Shown: one piece after another, positions 27,765 to 36,263 of the stretch
How the letters are laid out: every line of letters begins with the position of its first letter
Position numbering within the stretch: the stretch's first letter is position 1
Source: Candidatus Halobeggiatoa sp. HSG11
Lineage (GTDB): Bacteria; Pseudomonadota; Gammaproteobacteria; Beggiatoales; Beggiatoaceae
Length of the DNA stretch: 52,299 nucleotides
Reading direction: 5' to 3'
Assembly: GCA_030378105.1 (NCBI GenBank)
Contig: JAUCGL010000014.1
Location: 1-52,299 of the forward strand
Position numbers and translations under genes: made by a program
Notes under the pieces: generated by a model
Seen by the model: only the letters and a program-made list of their open reading frames with translations
What the model was told of the DNA's origin: nothing
The model's database searches: none

Positions 27765-27870
27765 ATAGTATATTTTTAATTATGAATGGTTAATTGTTAA
27801 TTAAATTCAAAATAAACATCAATTACTTAACATTAACTGTTATTTATTCAATTGGAAAGTGATATAGTAT
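27765..27870. repeat. Repeat family E, copy 4 (diverged)
   Basis: TATAGTATATTTTTAATTAT at the left and GATATAGTATA at the right, with the interior TTAATTGTTAATTAAATTCA typical of the family. It lies in the divergent promoter gap between the two kinase loci. Confidence 0.5.
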
Positions 27871-28072
27871 ATCTAAAATTGCTATATAATGCCGTGTGCA
27901 AATTCTTTATTATAAATGGTTAATTATACAATTACTTCGATATTTTTGCTATTACTTAAACTCTACTGCTATATCAAAGTATCATAGGTGTTCTGGACAA
28001 TTTTAAATATTTGATTTAACATACATTTAATGTAGGTATATAAGTGATAACGTCATACACCAACATTATGAA

Positions 28073-28098
28073 GGTGGATAACACTCCGCTTATCCACC
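28073..28098. repeat. Hairpin in the gap before the second propeller kinase
   Basis: GGTGGATAA / TTATCCACC perfect 9-bp arms around an 8-nt loop, followed by CCTAC. It is related in sequence to repeat family C at 34.1 kb. The rest of the gap 27749-28270 is AT-rich without a gene and must hold the promoters of both divergent kinase loci. Confidence 0.6.
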
Positions 28099-28270
28099 CT
28101 ACTATTTTTAATATTTCAAAACTGTCTGAACCATATAATAATCAATAGTTATATTTTTTATCTTGTACAAAGAAAAATATTACAAACAATACCAGTGTTA
28201 ATTAAGTTTTGTGATTTAATCAGGAATATTTTTTGCTCAAGTAAGAATAAATCCTATATTTAAAATAGAA

Positions 28271-31200
28271 ATGAAAAATTACCTTATTTTATTGGCCATA
28301 ATATTGTTAACACAGGTAACCCGAGCCGAAAATATAAAATTTGAACATTTAACTGTTGAAGATGGGTTATCAAATAATATTGTTTTTTCCGTATTGCAAG
28401 ATAGTCAAGGTTTTATTTGGATTGGTACTAAAAACGGATTAAGCAAATATGATGGTAATAAATTTATAGTTTATACCCATGATCCAGATAACTCAAATAG
28501 CCTCAGTGGTAATTATGTTAGATATTTATTTGAAGATCACAATGGAATTTTATGGATTGCATTACGTCCCGGAGGATTAAATCGCTTTGATCCAGTTACT
28601 GAAACTTTTACTCGTTATCAACATGATATAAATAATTCTAATACTTTAAGCAATAATAGTGTTTGGTCTATTTACGAAGATAGTAATGATATATTATGGA
28701 TAGGTACTGAAAATGGTTTAAATAAGTTTGACCCTAATACTGAAGCATTCACTCGTTATCATAATGATGCAGATAATCTTAACAGTTTGAGTCACAATCA
28801 AGTACAAACTATTTGTGAAGATAATTCTGGAATTTTATGGGTTGGTACTCAAGGCGGATTAAATAAATTTGTCCCAACTACCGAAACTTTTGTTCGTTAT
28901 CAATATGATGAAAATAATCTTAATAGCCTAAGCCATAATTGGACTAATTCCATTTATAAAGATAGTTCTGGAATGTTGTGGATTGGTACTCAGGGCGGTG
29001 GGATAAATAAATTTAACCCATTAAAAGAAACTTTTATTCGTTATAAACATGACGCTAATAATCCCAATAGTTTAAGCTATGATTGGACTCATTCTATTTA
29101 TGAAGACAGTAATGGGATGTTATGGATTGGTACTAGAAACGGTTTGAACCAATTTGATCGAAGCAATAATAAATTTATTCATCATAAGAAAGATGCTAAA
29201 CAACCTAACAGTTTGAGTGATAATACAGTTTTTGGAATTATTGAAGATACTACCGGTACTTTATGGGTCAGTACTGTTAATGGTTTGAATAAATATGATC
29301 CGGGTAATAAACGGTTTGCTTTATATCAACATAATCCCAACAATCCTTATGGCCTTAATAATAATACAGTTATGGCTATTTATGAAGATAATGCTGGTAT
29401 TTTGTGGATTGGCACAAGAGGCGGAGGACTTAATAAATTAAATCGAACCAATGATAATTTTACTCATTACAAACATGAAGCAAATAATCCTAATAGTTTA
29501 AGTGATAACCGAATTTTAGCAATTCAACCAGATAGCAAAAATAATCTATGGATTGCCACAAGTAGTGGTTTAAATAAGTTTAACCCAAAAACTGAAACGT
29601 TTGTGCATTATAAACATGATCCAAATAATATAAATACTATAAATGATAATTTCGTATGGGACATTGAAATTGACCAAGACGACATTGTATGGATTGGTTT
29701 AGGTAGAGGAAAAGGTTTAGACCGTTTTGACCCAATAACTGAAACTTTCACTCATTATATTCTTAATGAAGATTCTAGCTTTGGCTTTATCAGAGTAGTA
29801 ACCATGGATTCTAACGGTGCATTGTGGATTGGTACAGAAAACAAAGGACTTACCAAATTTATTCCAGCAATTAGTTCAAATAAAGAAATTTTTATTAATT
29901 ACCAACATGACAAGAATATCCCTAATAGCTTAAGCAACAACACTATTAACATGATTTATGAAGACAGTGCTGGTACAATTTGGGTTGCTACTGGAGATGG
30001 TTTGAATAAACTTGACGGCAATAAATTTACTATTTATCGTCAAAAACAAGGACTAGCCGGCAATAGAGTGGTTGGCATTCTGGAAGACAAACAAGGTTAT
30101 TTGTGGATAAGTACTGACAATGGTTTATCAAAATTTGACTCTCAGCAACAAGTATTTAGAAATTATGATCGTTGGGATGGATTGCAAAGTAATTTCTTTG
30201 AGCTGCATTCATCCTATAAAAGCAAAAGTGGTGAGCTATTTTTTGGTGGAGTTAATGGATTCAATGCTTTTTATCCAGAGAAACTACTTGATAATCCGCA
30301 TATTCCATTAGTTGTATTGACTGATTTTCAATTGTTTAACAAACCAGTTACTATAAGTAAAGATTCACCATTACAACAACATATTAATTTTGCCGAGCAA
30401 ATCATTCTATCTTATGATAAAACTGTATTTAGCTTTGAATTTGCTGCTTTGAATTATCGAGCTGCCAATAAAAATAAATATTCGTATATGATGGAAGGCT
30501 TTGATAAAGATTGGGCGGACACTGATAGTAATCGAAGATTTGTCCATTATACTAATTTAGACCCCGGTGAATATATTTTTCGAGTTAAAGCTTCCAATAA
30601 CGATAACAAGTGGAATGAAGATGGAACGTCTATTAAAATCATAATAACTCCCCCTTGGTGGGAAACCCTTTGGTTTCGAGGTGCAATGCTTATTTTGTTC
30701 GTAGCTTTGTTAATTGGTGGAGTTAAATGGCGATTATATGCAGTTAAAAAACGCAACCGAGAACTTGAAATTCAAGTTGCAGAAAGAACCCAAGAGCTAA
30801 AAAAAGAAAGAGATGGAGCAGAAGTTTTACGAGAGCAAGCTGAAGTAGCTAATCAGGCCAAAAGTGCTTTTCTTGCTAATATGAGTCACGAACTAAGAAC
30901 GCCACTTAATGGTATTTTAGGTTATGCTCAAATTTTACGCCGTGATCCAGTTATAACAACTCAACAACGTCATGGCTTAAATGTTATTGAACAAAGTGGT
31001 AATCATTTATTAAATCTGATTAATGATGTACTTGATTTAGCAAAAGTAGAAGCTGGTAAAATAGAATTATACAATGTTGATTTCAATTTGCCACTCTTTC
31101 TAACCGGAATGGGAGAAATGATTCGAATTCGAGCTGAATGTAAGGAAATTAATTTTAACTTGGAAATTGATTCTAGCTTACCCAACCATATACATGGTGA

Positions 31201-32224
31201 TGAGAAACGTTTGCGGCAAGTGTTACTTAATTTGTTAGGCAATTCGGTTAAATTCACTGATCAAGGCCATATAGCACTTAAAGTGGAAGCTCAAGAAAAA
31301 AATATTCGTTTTATAGTTGAAGATACTGGAATTGGTATGACGGCTAAAGAACTCCAAACTATATTTGACCCATTTCATCAAGTTGGTGATCAAGATAGGC
31401 AAATTAAAGGCACTGGACTTGGTTTGTCTATAAGTAAAAATTTAGTTGAGCTAATGAATAGCCAATTACAAGTAGAAAGTCAAAGTGGTTCTGGAACTAA
31501 GTTTTGGTTTAATTTGGCTTTGTTACCCGTAGAAAATAAAGAAACAGTTCAAGACATAGAACCAGACTTACCAATTATTGGCATTAAAGGTAGAACTAGA
31601 AAAGCATTAGTAGTTGATAACAATTGGGAAAATAGGGCAGTAATCGTAGATTTATTAGTACCATTAGGTTTTGAAATTCAAGAAGCTAATAATGGTTTGA
31701 AAGCTTTAGAAAAATCCATAAACTTTAATCCAGATGTTATTATAACTGACTTAATAATGCCAGAAATGGATGGATTTGAATTAATTGCTAAAATTCGCAG
31801 TTCTCAAGAATTGAAAGACAAAGTTATTATTGCAGCTTCAGCCAGTGTGTATGAAGAAGACCAAAATAGAAGTATAGTGGTTGGCAGTAATGTATTTTTA
31901 CCTAAGCCGATACAAGTTGATAGTTTGTTGTCTCACTTACAAAATTATTTGAATTTAACTTGGATTTATGGTGATACTAAAGAAGTTACAAAAGTTGCAG
32001 AAATTAAACAAGAAATAACATTTCCGTCACCAACTGAAGTGGCAGAGATGTATGAGTTATCCTTAATGGGTGATGTTAATGGATTGGCAAATCAACTGAC
32101 TAAATTGTCTCAAGTTGATTCTAAATTCCAGCCTTTTATTAATGAAATGCAAAAATTGCTGAAAAGTTATCAATTGGAAGCTATAAGTGAATGGCTTGAA
32201 TCTTGCCAAGATACACCTAATTAA
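28271..32224 (+). CDS. Propeller sensor hybrid histidine kinase
   Basis: A 1317-residue sensor with a clean signal peptide ([20 protein letters not shown]). Fourteen propeller repeats with LWIGT..GLNKFD motifs (about 25-670) predict two seven-blade propellers. A Y_Y_Y domain (about 715-790) and one TM helix (about 795-818) follow. The cytoplasmic part has a coiled coil, HisKA ([12 protein letters not shown], His near 873), HATPase (about 975-1085) and a receiver (about 1110-1225; phospho-Asp in [12 protein letters not shown]). The receiver reads VVDNNWENR, with Asn in place of the second acidic residue of the usual DD pair. It is organised like the propeller-cyclase protein but ends after the receiver plus a short helical tail. 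The diguanylate cyclase gene begins 21 nt downstream and is the likely phosphorelay output. Confidence 0.93.
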   Translation: MKNYLILLAIILLTQVTRAENIKFEHLTVEDGLSNNIVFSVLQDSQGFIWIGTKNGLSKYDGNKFIVYTHDPDNSNSLSGNYVRYLFEDHNGILWIALRPGGLNRFDPVTETFTRYQHDINNSNTLSNNSVWSIYEDSNDILWIGTENGLNKFDPNTEAFTRYHNDADNLNSLSHNQVQTICEDNSGILWVGTQGGLNKFVPTTETFVRYQYDENNLNSLSHNWTNSIYKDSSGMLWIGTQGGGINKFNPLKETFIRYKHDANNPNSLSYDWTHSIYEDSNGMLWIGTRNGLNQFDRSNNKFIHHKKDAKQPNSLSDNTVFGIIEDTTGTLWVSTVNGLNKYDPGNKRFALYQHNPNNPYGLNNNTVMAIYEDNAGILWIGTRGGGLNKLNRTNDNFTHYKHEANNPNSLSDNRILAIQPDSKNNLWIATSSGLNKFNPKTETFVHYKHDPNNINTINDNFVWDIEIDQDDIVWIGLGRGKGLDRFDPITETFTHYILNEDSSFGFIRVVTMDSNGALWIGTENKGLTKFIPAISSNKEIFINYQHDKNIPNSLSNNTINMIYEDSAGTIWVATGDGLNKLDGNKFTIYRQKQGLAGNRVVGILEDKQGYLWISTDNGLSKFDSQQQVFRNYDRWDGLQSNFFELHSSYKSKSGELFFGGVNGFNAFYPEKLLDNPHIPLVVLTDFQLFNKPVTISKDSPLQQHINFAEQIILSYDKTVFSFEFAALNYRAANKNKYSYMMEGFDKDWADTDSNRRFVHYTNLDPGEYIFRVKASNNDNKWNEDGTSIKIIITPPWWETLWFRGAMLILFVALLIGGVKWRLYAVKKRNRELEIQVAERTQELKKERDGAEVLREQAEVANQAKSAFLANMSHELRTPLNGILGYAQILRRDPVITTQQRHGLNVIEQSGNHLLNLINDVLDLAKVEAGKIELYNVDFNLPLFLTGMGEMIRIRAECKEINFNLEIDSSLPNHIHGDEKRLRQVLLNLLGNSVKFTDQGHIALKVEAQEKNIRFIVEDTGIGMTAKELQTIFDPFHQVGDQDRQIKGTGLGLSISKNLVELMNSQLQVESQSGSGTKFWFNLALLPVENKETVQDIEPDLPIIGIKGRTRKALVVDNNWENRAVIVDLLVPLGFEIQEANNGLKALEKSINFNPDVIITDLIMPEMDGFELIAKIRSSQELKDKVIIAASASVYEEDQNRSIVVGSNVFLPKPIQVDSLLSHLQNYLNLTWIYGDTKEVTKVAEIKQEITFPSPTEVAEMYELSLMGDVNGLANQLTKLSQVDSKFQPFINEMQKLLKSYQLEAISEWLESCQDTPN

Positions 32225-32245
32225 TCATATAATTTTTATAAAAAA

Positions 32246-33133
32246 ATGACAAGTACAATTTTAATTGTTGATGACGAACCAAATAATTTAGACGTATTAA
32301 ATAATTGTTTACATAGTGCAGGTTTTAAAGTGTTAGCTGCTACTAATGGTGAAATGGCTTTAAAGCGAGTTGCTTACAAAAAACCGGATTTGATTTTGTT
32401 AGATATAAATATGCCAAAAATGGATGGCTTTGAAACTTGTAAACGATTGCGAGAAAATGAAAGCACAAAAGATACTCCAGTTATTTTTGTTACTGCTTTG
32501 GCTGATATTGAAACTAAATTAAAAGCCTTTCATGCTGGCGGAGTTGATTATATAACTAAACCGTTTGTGGAAGAGGAAGTATTGGCTCGAGTCAGAGTGC
32601 ATATAAGGTTAGAAAAAACTCTGGAAAGATTGGAAGAGTTATCAATGACAGATACTTTAACTGGGGCTTTTAATCGTAGATCAGTGTATAAAGTTTTGGC
32701 TCAACAAATTGAAAGAACTAAAAAAGCCAAAGAATGTTTTGTGTTATGTTATATAGACATAGATAATTTAAAAATAATTAATGATAATTATGGTCATGCA
32801 GAAGGGGATGTGTTAATCAGTACTGTAGTTGATTTTCTTAGAAATATGATAAGGGCTTCAGATTATGTTTTTCGTATGGGTGGTGATGAATTTTTGATTA
32901 TATTTCCTAAAGTTAAATTGGAAGATTCACAAAAGTTAATTGAAAGGATAAGAAAAACTTTAAATAAACAAAAAATTCATGATATGGCGATTGATTTTAG
33001 TTTCGGATTCTCAGAATATTGCTGTAAAAATGATATGTCTCCTAAAGCTTTAATTGAAATAGCAGATGAAAATATGTATAAAGCTAAAATGGAAAAAAAA
33101 CGCAAGATGCAAACTGTAAGTTTAAACAAATAG
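32246..33133 (+). CDS. Response regulator diguanylate cyclase (REC-GGDEF)
   Basis: A 295-residue cytosolic response regulator making c-di-GMP from two GTP. The receiver (residues 1-120) has LIVDDEPNN, phospho-Asp in LLDINMPKMDG and the conserved Lys in TKPF. A short linker helix leads to the GGDEF domain (about 135-288), starting DTLTGAFNRR. It has an intact catalytic motif RMGGDEF and an allosteric inhibition site RxxD (RASD) exactly five residues before GGDEF, so it should be active and product-inhibited. It lies 21 nt after the propeller kinase and 13 nt before the ZnuA-like gene on the same strand, indicating an operon in which the kinase drives c-di-GMP production. Confidence 0.95.
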   Translation: MTSTILIVDDEPNNLDVLNNCLHSAGFKVLAATNGEMALKRVAYKKPDLILLDINMPKMDGFETCKRLRENESTKDTPVIFVTALADIETKLKAFHAGGVDYITKPFVEEEVLARVRVHIRLEKTLERLEELSMTDTLTGAFNRRSVYKVLAQQIERTKKAKECFVLCYIDIDNLKIINDNYGHAEGDVLISTVVDFLRNMIRASDYVFRMGGDEFLIIFPKVKLEDSQKLIERIRKTLNKQKIHDMAIDFSFGFSEYCCKNDMSPKALIEIADENMYKAKMEKKRKMQTVSLNK

Positions 33134-33146
33134 AGATATTAAATAT

Positions 33147-34025
33147 ATGTACAAATTTATTGTTTTATTATTGATTTTAATTACACCTGTTCACGCTTCA
33201 GTACCTAAAGTAATAGTTACAATCAAGCCAATTCATGCTCTTGTTAGTGGAGTTATGGATGGGATAGAAACGCCACATTTATTATTATCTGGTGGAGAAT
33301 CACCACATGATTACAGTCTATATCCATCACAAGTTAGGCAATTACATGCAGCTACTCTTATTATCTGGGTTGGTAAGGAAAATTTTTTAAATAAAATTGT
33401 AACCACAGTTAGTGGCAATGTTTTACGTTTGATTGATATTCCGAATTTAAAGCTATTAAAAATACGTGAAGATTGGGAAACACATCATGTTAATCATAAT
33501 AATGAATTTGAAATTGACTCACATATCTGGTTGTCATCTGATAATGCAAAAATAATTGTACAGGCTATTGCTAAAACATTGAGCGAAATTGATGTTAACA
33601 ATACAACAAAATATATGGCTAATGCCAAGCATTTATTGAAAAAACTTAATCAACTTGAGCAAACTTTAAAGCTACAATTAGAACCTATTAAAACTTTGCC
33701 ATATTTGGTTTTTCATGATGCTTATCAATATTTTGAAGAGCAATATCAGCTTAATGCGATAGGTACTGTTAAATTATCGCCAGAAACTCGTCTCAGTGTT
33801 AAACGTTTGCATAATTTACGAACTCGTATAAAAAATCAGCAAATAAGATGTATTTTTAGTGAACCTCAATTTGAATCAGATTTAATCACTACCTTGATAG
33901 AAGGTACTTCAATACAGCGTGGAGTGCTTGATCCCTTAGGAATTAACTTAGACAGTGGAACAGAAAGTTACTTTACTTTGTTAAATAATATGGCCAACTC
34001 ACTTACGCAATGTCTGCAACGGTGA
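33147..34025 (+). CDS. znuA: Zinc/manganese ABC transporter substrate-binding protein (ZnuA-like)
   Basis: A 292-residue periplasmic metal-binding protein of the cluster A-I family. A signal peptide (YKFIVLLLILITPVHA) precedes two lobes joined by a long helix. Likely metal ligands are visible: His in ESPHDYSL, His in IDSHIWLS, His in VFHDAY, and an acidic residue near the C-terminus (LDPLG). The His-rich loop (ETHHVNHNNEFEID) is short compared with ZnuA of E. coli. Zinc is the best guess. No znuB or znuC permease/ATPase gene is nearby. Its 13-nt spacing to the GGDEF gene implies co-transcription with the signalling pair, which is unusual for a transporter component. Confidence 0.85.
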   Translation: MYKFIVLLLILITPVHASVPKVIVTIKPIHALVSGVMDGIETPHLLLSGGESPHDYSLYPSQVRQLHAATLIIWVGKENFLNKIVTTVSGNVLRLIDIPNLKLLKIREDWETHHVNHNNEFEIDSHIWLSSDNAKIIVQAIAKTLSEIDVNNTTKYMANAKHLLKKLNQLEQTLKLQLEPIKTLPYLVFHDAYQYFEEQYQLNAIGTVKLSPETRLSVKRLHNLRTRIKNQQIRCIFSEPQFESDLITTLIEGTSIQRGVLDPLGINLDSGTESYFTLLNNMANSLTQCLQR

Positions 34026-34039
34026 ATAAAGAATATCAG

Positions 34040-34065
34040 TCCACAGAATGTCCATATTCTGTGAA
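34040..34065. terminator. Family G hairpin, copy 2 (variant)
   Basis: TCCACAGAAT / ATTCTGTGAA arms with a 6-nt loop, 15 nt after the znuA stop codon. It is a variant of the hairpins at 6080, 49115 and 51424. No strong U-tract follows. Confidence 0.45.
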
Positions 34066-34106
34066 CTAATCAATTTCCATGTAATTCTTTAAGTTATATA
34101 TCAAAT

Positions 34107-34184
34107 GTAGGGTGGATAGAATGAAATGAAATCCACCATTTTGAAGGTTCGGTGGGTTTCCACTTCGTTTCTACCCACCCTACA
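34107..34184. repeat. Repeat family C, copy 1
   Basis: GTAGGGTGGATAGAATGAAA at the left and CTACCCACCCTAC at the right, with an internal GGTGGGTTTCCACTTCGTTT arm. It forms a foldable inverted repeat. Confidence 0.65.
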
Positions 34185-34188
34185 TAAT

Positions 34189-34280
34189 CACTGCCATTTG
34201 CGTTAAGGACAACCATAAAGGATTGCCCCCTACGATTAAATGATAATTTGTAGGGGTTATTTCTTGTGGTTACCCCAATC
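34189..34280. repeat. Repeat family B, copy 3, between direct repeats
   Basis: Carries CAACCATAAAGGATTGCCCC and the opposite arm GTAGGGGTTATTTCTTGTGG. It sits between two direct copies of the right half of repeat C (34136-34186 and 34286-34337), so the gap is a nested or duplicated repeat mosaic. Confidence 0.7.
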
Positions 34281-34285
34281 AATCT

Positions 34286-34337
34286 ACCATTTTGAAGATT
34301 CGGTGGGTTTCCACTTCATTCCTACCCACCCTACATA
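34286..34337. repeat. Repeat family C, second right half
   Basis: Repeats 34136-34186 at a 150-bp offset with about three mismatches (ACCATTTTGAAGATTCGGTG through CTACCCACCCTACA). Confidence 0.65.
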
Positions 34338-34380
34338 TACATTTTTATTTCAAGTGCTTAAATACTTATGTATAATGATG

Positions 34381-34474
34381 AGAACTCTTGTTTGGGAACA
34401 CAATGCCGTTTAAGCTTTGATTCGATATTTAAACGGTTTCATTAAATGTTTGTCTTGTCAATTCGTAAGTCCTA
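34381..34474 (-). repeat. Repeat family A, copy 4 (truncated)
   Basis: Has one arm CTTGTTTGGGAAC, the conserved block ending in TTTGTCTTGTCAATTCGTAA and the terminus AGTCCTA. It ends 15 bp before the next gene, so it supplies most of that gene's upstream region. Confidence 0.7.
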
Positions 34475-34489
34475 GATAATATACTAATT

Positions 34490-35440
34490 ATGAAAAAAAT
34501 AATAGAAAAAGTTGGCGGTAATAAATTTGCTAATGGATTGGCAATTATTATTGGTATCGGTGCAGTCGTATTACCAATAGTGACATTTTTAGTGTGGTGG
34601 TTTTGGGAACAGATTCTTAAAATACCACTATTAATATGGCTACCAATATTTATTATAATAATTCTCTCAATATTCTTATTTTATAAAATTAAGCAAACTC
34701 AGATTGAGCCGGAAGTTGACAAATTCATTCCCAAAAAACCAGAATACCTTCCTTTTGACACTCAAGGTTGTATAACTGATGCAGATGATTTTTTTGGTAG
34801 GGAATTGTTATTGAAGAATATTTTTACCAATTTGGAAAGAGGTTCTAATTTGTCGTTGATTGGTGAATCAAAGGTTGGTAAGTCTTCGTTATTGAATTAT
34901 GTTGTTAAAGTTGGGCCGGAAAAATTGGAATGGCCGAAGGAAAATTTTATCTATTTGGATATGCAGAATGTTAGGGATGAAAATGATTTTTTTACGGCTT
35001 TATGTGCTGAGATTGGGATTGAGAAAACTCAAGGTCACAATTTGGTTAGGAAGTTGAAAGGTAACCGATTTATTTTATGTTTGGATGAGATTGAGAAGAT
35101 GACAAACAGTGATAAATTTAGTGGTGAGGAGCGGACGGAGTTAAGTGGTTTGGCTGGTGGTCAGGATTTGCCGTTGACTTTGTTGATTGCTAGTCGGTCA
35201 TCTTTGGAAAATTTGTTTCCTGATTCACCGTTGATGACTTCGCCATTGGCTAATGTCTGTGAAAAAGTTGATATTTTGCCGTTTTCTAAGTCGGAAGTGG
35301 AAGGTTTTATAGCTAAACGTTTGTTGCCAACTAAAATTCAGTTTTCTGATGATGAAATTGCTGATATTAATGAACAGAGTCAAGGTCATCCGGCTGAGGT
35401 TCAGAAATTGGCTAAGAGGTTGTATCAGGAGAAGAGTTAA
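34490..35440 (+). CDS. Membrane-anchored STAND/AAA+ NTPase
   Basis: A 316-residue protein with two N-terminal TM helices (about residues 15-40 and 47-66) and a cytosolic P-loop domain. FFGRELLLKNIF is the motif that opens STAND NTPase domains. Walker A is GESKVGKSS (about 124-132), Walker B is FILCLDEIEKM (about 200), and a sensor-like ASRSSLENLF precedes a winged or helical end (SEVEGFIAKRLLP). No C-terminal sensor repeats are present, so it is a minimal form. STAND ATPases act as signal-dependent switches, often in immunity or regulated death; a defence role here is inference from the nearby island. From about 34800 the coding strand becomes strongly G+T-rich. Confidence 0.8.
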   Translation: MKKIIEKVGGNKFANGLAIIIGIGAVVLPIVTFLVWWFWEQILKIPLLIWLPIFIIIILSIFLFYKIKQTQIEPEVDKFIPKKPEYLPFDTQGCITDADDFFGRELLLKNIFTNLERGSNLSLIGESKVGKSSLLNYVVKVGPEKLEWPKENFIYLDMQNVRDENDFFTALCAEIGIEKTQGHNLVRKLKGNRFILCLDEIEKMTNSDKFSGEERTELSGLAGGQDLPLTLLIASRSSLENLFPDSPLMTSPLANVCEKVDILPFSKSEVEGFIAKRLLPTKIQFSDDEIADINEQSQGHPAEVQKLAKRLYQEKS

Positions 35441-35449
35441 TTTTGGCAG

Positions 35450-35478
35450 ACCTGACAGGTTTCCAAAACCTGTCAGGT
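35450..35478. terminator. Perfect 13-bp hairpin after the STAND gene
   Basis: ACCTGACAGGTTT / AAACCTGTCAGGT with a 3-nt loop, 9 nt after the stop codon. The shape matches the family H core (same loop and similar arms). It is a possible 3'-end hairpin without a U-tract. Confidence 0.55.
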
Positions 35479-35486
35479 ATAGCCGG

Positions 35487-35597
35487 GTAGGGTCGGTGCA
35501 ACAACGTGAAACCGACCATTGTGATATAAACAAACACATAAATTATTAATTAGTACTTAAATGTTTGGTCGGTTTCATTTTATTGCACCGACCCTAC
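35487..35597. repeat. Repeat family D, copy 2
   Basis: GTAGGGTCGGTGCAACAACG ... and CATTTTATTGCACCGACCCTAC form inverted ends. It is followed by the separate motif TGCGTTAATATGAAGGATGC that also ends family F elements. Confidence 0.75.
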
Positions 35598-35603
35598 TAT
35601 TTG

Positions 35604-35629
35604 TGCGTTAATATGAAGGATGCCATATT
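35604..35629 (+). promoter_or_regulatory. Repeat-derived ribosome-binding site
   Basis: GCGTTAATATGAAGGATGCC is shared with the right ends of both family F elements (11887-11906, 41475-41494). Here its GAAGGA (35615-35620) lies 9 nt before the ATG of the next gene and serves as the Shine-Dalgarno sequence. Confidence 0.55.
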
Positions 35630-36013
35630 ATGAGCAATACATATAAAATTATTATTGTGGCTGTTATATATTTTGGAGCTATTTTTTTGCTATTTGACAG
35701 TTTTGGAATAGCTTTTTTAGTTTCTATATTAGCAGTTTATTTCTTTATTGAAGAAGGTGTTATTTTTATAACAATAACTCCTATTGTCTTTTTTGGAACT
35801 TATTGGTTTTTCGATGAAATTTGGTTAGCTTTATTTTTTGCTGGTGTAGCAGCTGTCCTTCTTTCTAAGAATATTGTCAAAAATAGGAGAAATGGAAGAG
35901 GCGGAGGTGGATTCGGTGGGTGTGGTGGTGGAGGTGGAGATTGTGGTGGAGGGGGAGATAGTAGTGGAGGAGATGGTGGTGGTGGAGGATGTGGAGGATG
36001 CGGTGGTGGTTAA
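35630..36013 (+). CDS. Small membrane protein with a Gly/Cys-rich tail
   Basis: This 127-residue protein has three or four tightly packed TM helices in residues 5-80 (YKIIIVAVIYFGAIFLLF and following). A basic stretch (KNIVKNRRNGR) then leads to a C-terminal tail of about 38 residues made almost only of Gly, Cys, Asp and Ser (GGGGFGGCGGGGG repeated). The positive-inside pattern suggests a cytoplasmic tail. Similar Gly-rich tails occur in other small bacterial membrane proteins, but the regularly spaced cysteines are unusual and could bind metal or cross-link. It lies between two STAND-type ATPases on the same strand. The tail DNA is low-complexity G+T-rich, so its length may vary. Function unknown. 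Confidence 0.7.
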   Translation: MSNTYKIIIVAVIYFGAIFLLFDSFGIAFLVSILAVYFFIEEGVIFITITPIVFFGTYWFFDEIWLALFFAGVAAVLLSKNIVKNRRNGRGGGGFGGCGGGGGDCGGGGDSSGGDGGGGGCGGCGGG

Positions 36014-36022
36014 TCTTTTATT

Positions 36023-36161
36023 GTTCCCAAACTCCAGTTTGGTAACACAATGTTCCAAAAGCTCTGCTTTGAATGGATATTATTTTCAGTTAATTAGAAT
36101 TTATAAAAGAAACGAAGCAGAGCTTCGCAGGCAGTACATTCCCAAACTGGAGTTTGGGAAC
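36023..36161. repeat. Repeat family A, copy 5 (core only)
   Basis: Two GTTCCCAAAC/GTTTGGGAAC-type palindromes with GAAGCAGAGCTTCG between them and no terminal AGGACTTACGCA ends. Confidence 0.65.
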
Positions 36162-36187
36162 GATAATAAAACTCTAACTGGTTTTTA

Positions 36188-36222
36188 TCCTGAAAATCCT
36201 TTAATCTTGAAAATCCTGATTC
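36188..36222 (+). repeat. Short tandem repeat TGAAAATCCT
   Basis: TCCTGAAAATCCTTTAAT is followed by CTTGAAAATCCTGATT, a 17-18-bp tandem pair in the gap before the large STAND gene. Confidence 0.6.
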
Positions 36223-36263
36223 AGACAATAAAAATCTGATAAACAAATAAAACTATAATAATT

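Noticed and set aside
36188-36222. Diversity-generating or CRISPR-like short repeats
   Set aside because: There is only one tandem pair, with no reverse transcriptase or variable template.
35874-36239. 121-residue Val/Glu-rich open frame over the Gly/Cys tail
   Set aside because: It is a frame shadow of the GGT/GGA-rich tail and runs into repeat A; no start signal or family.
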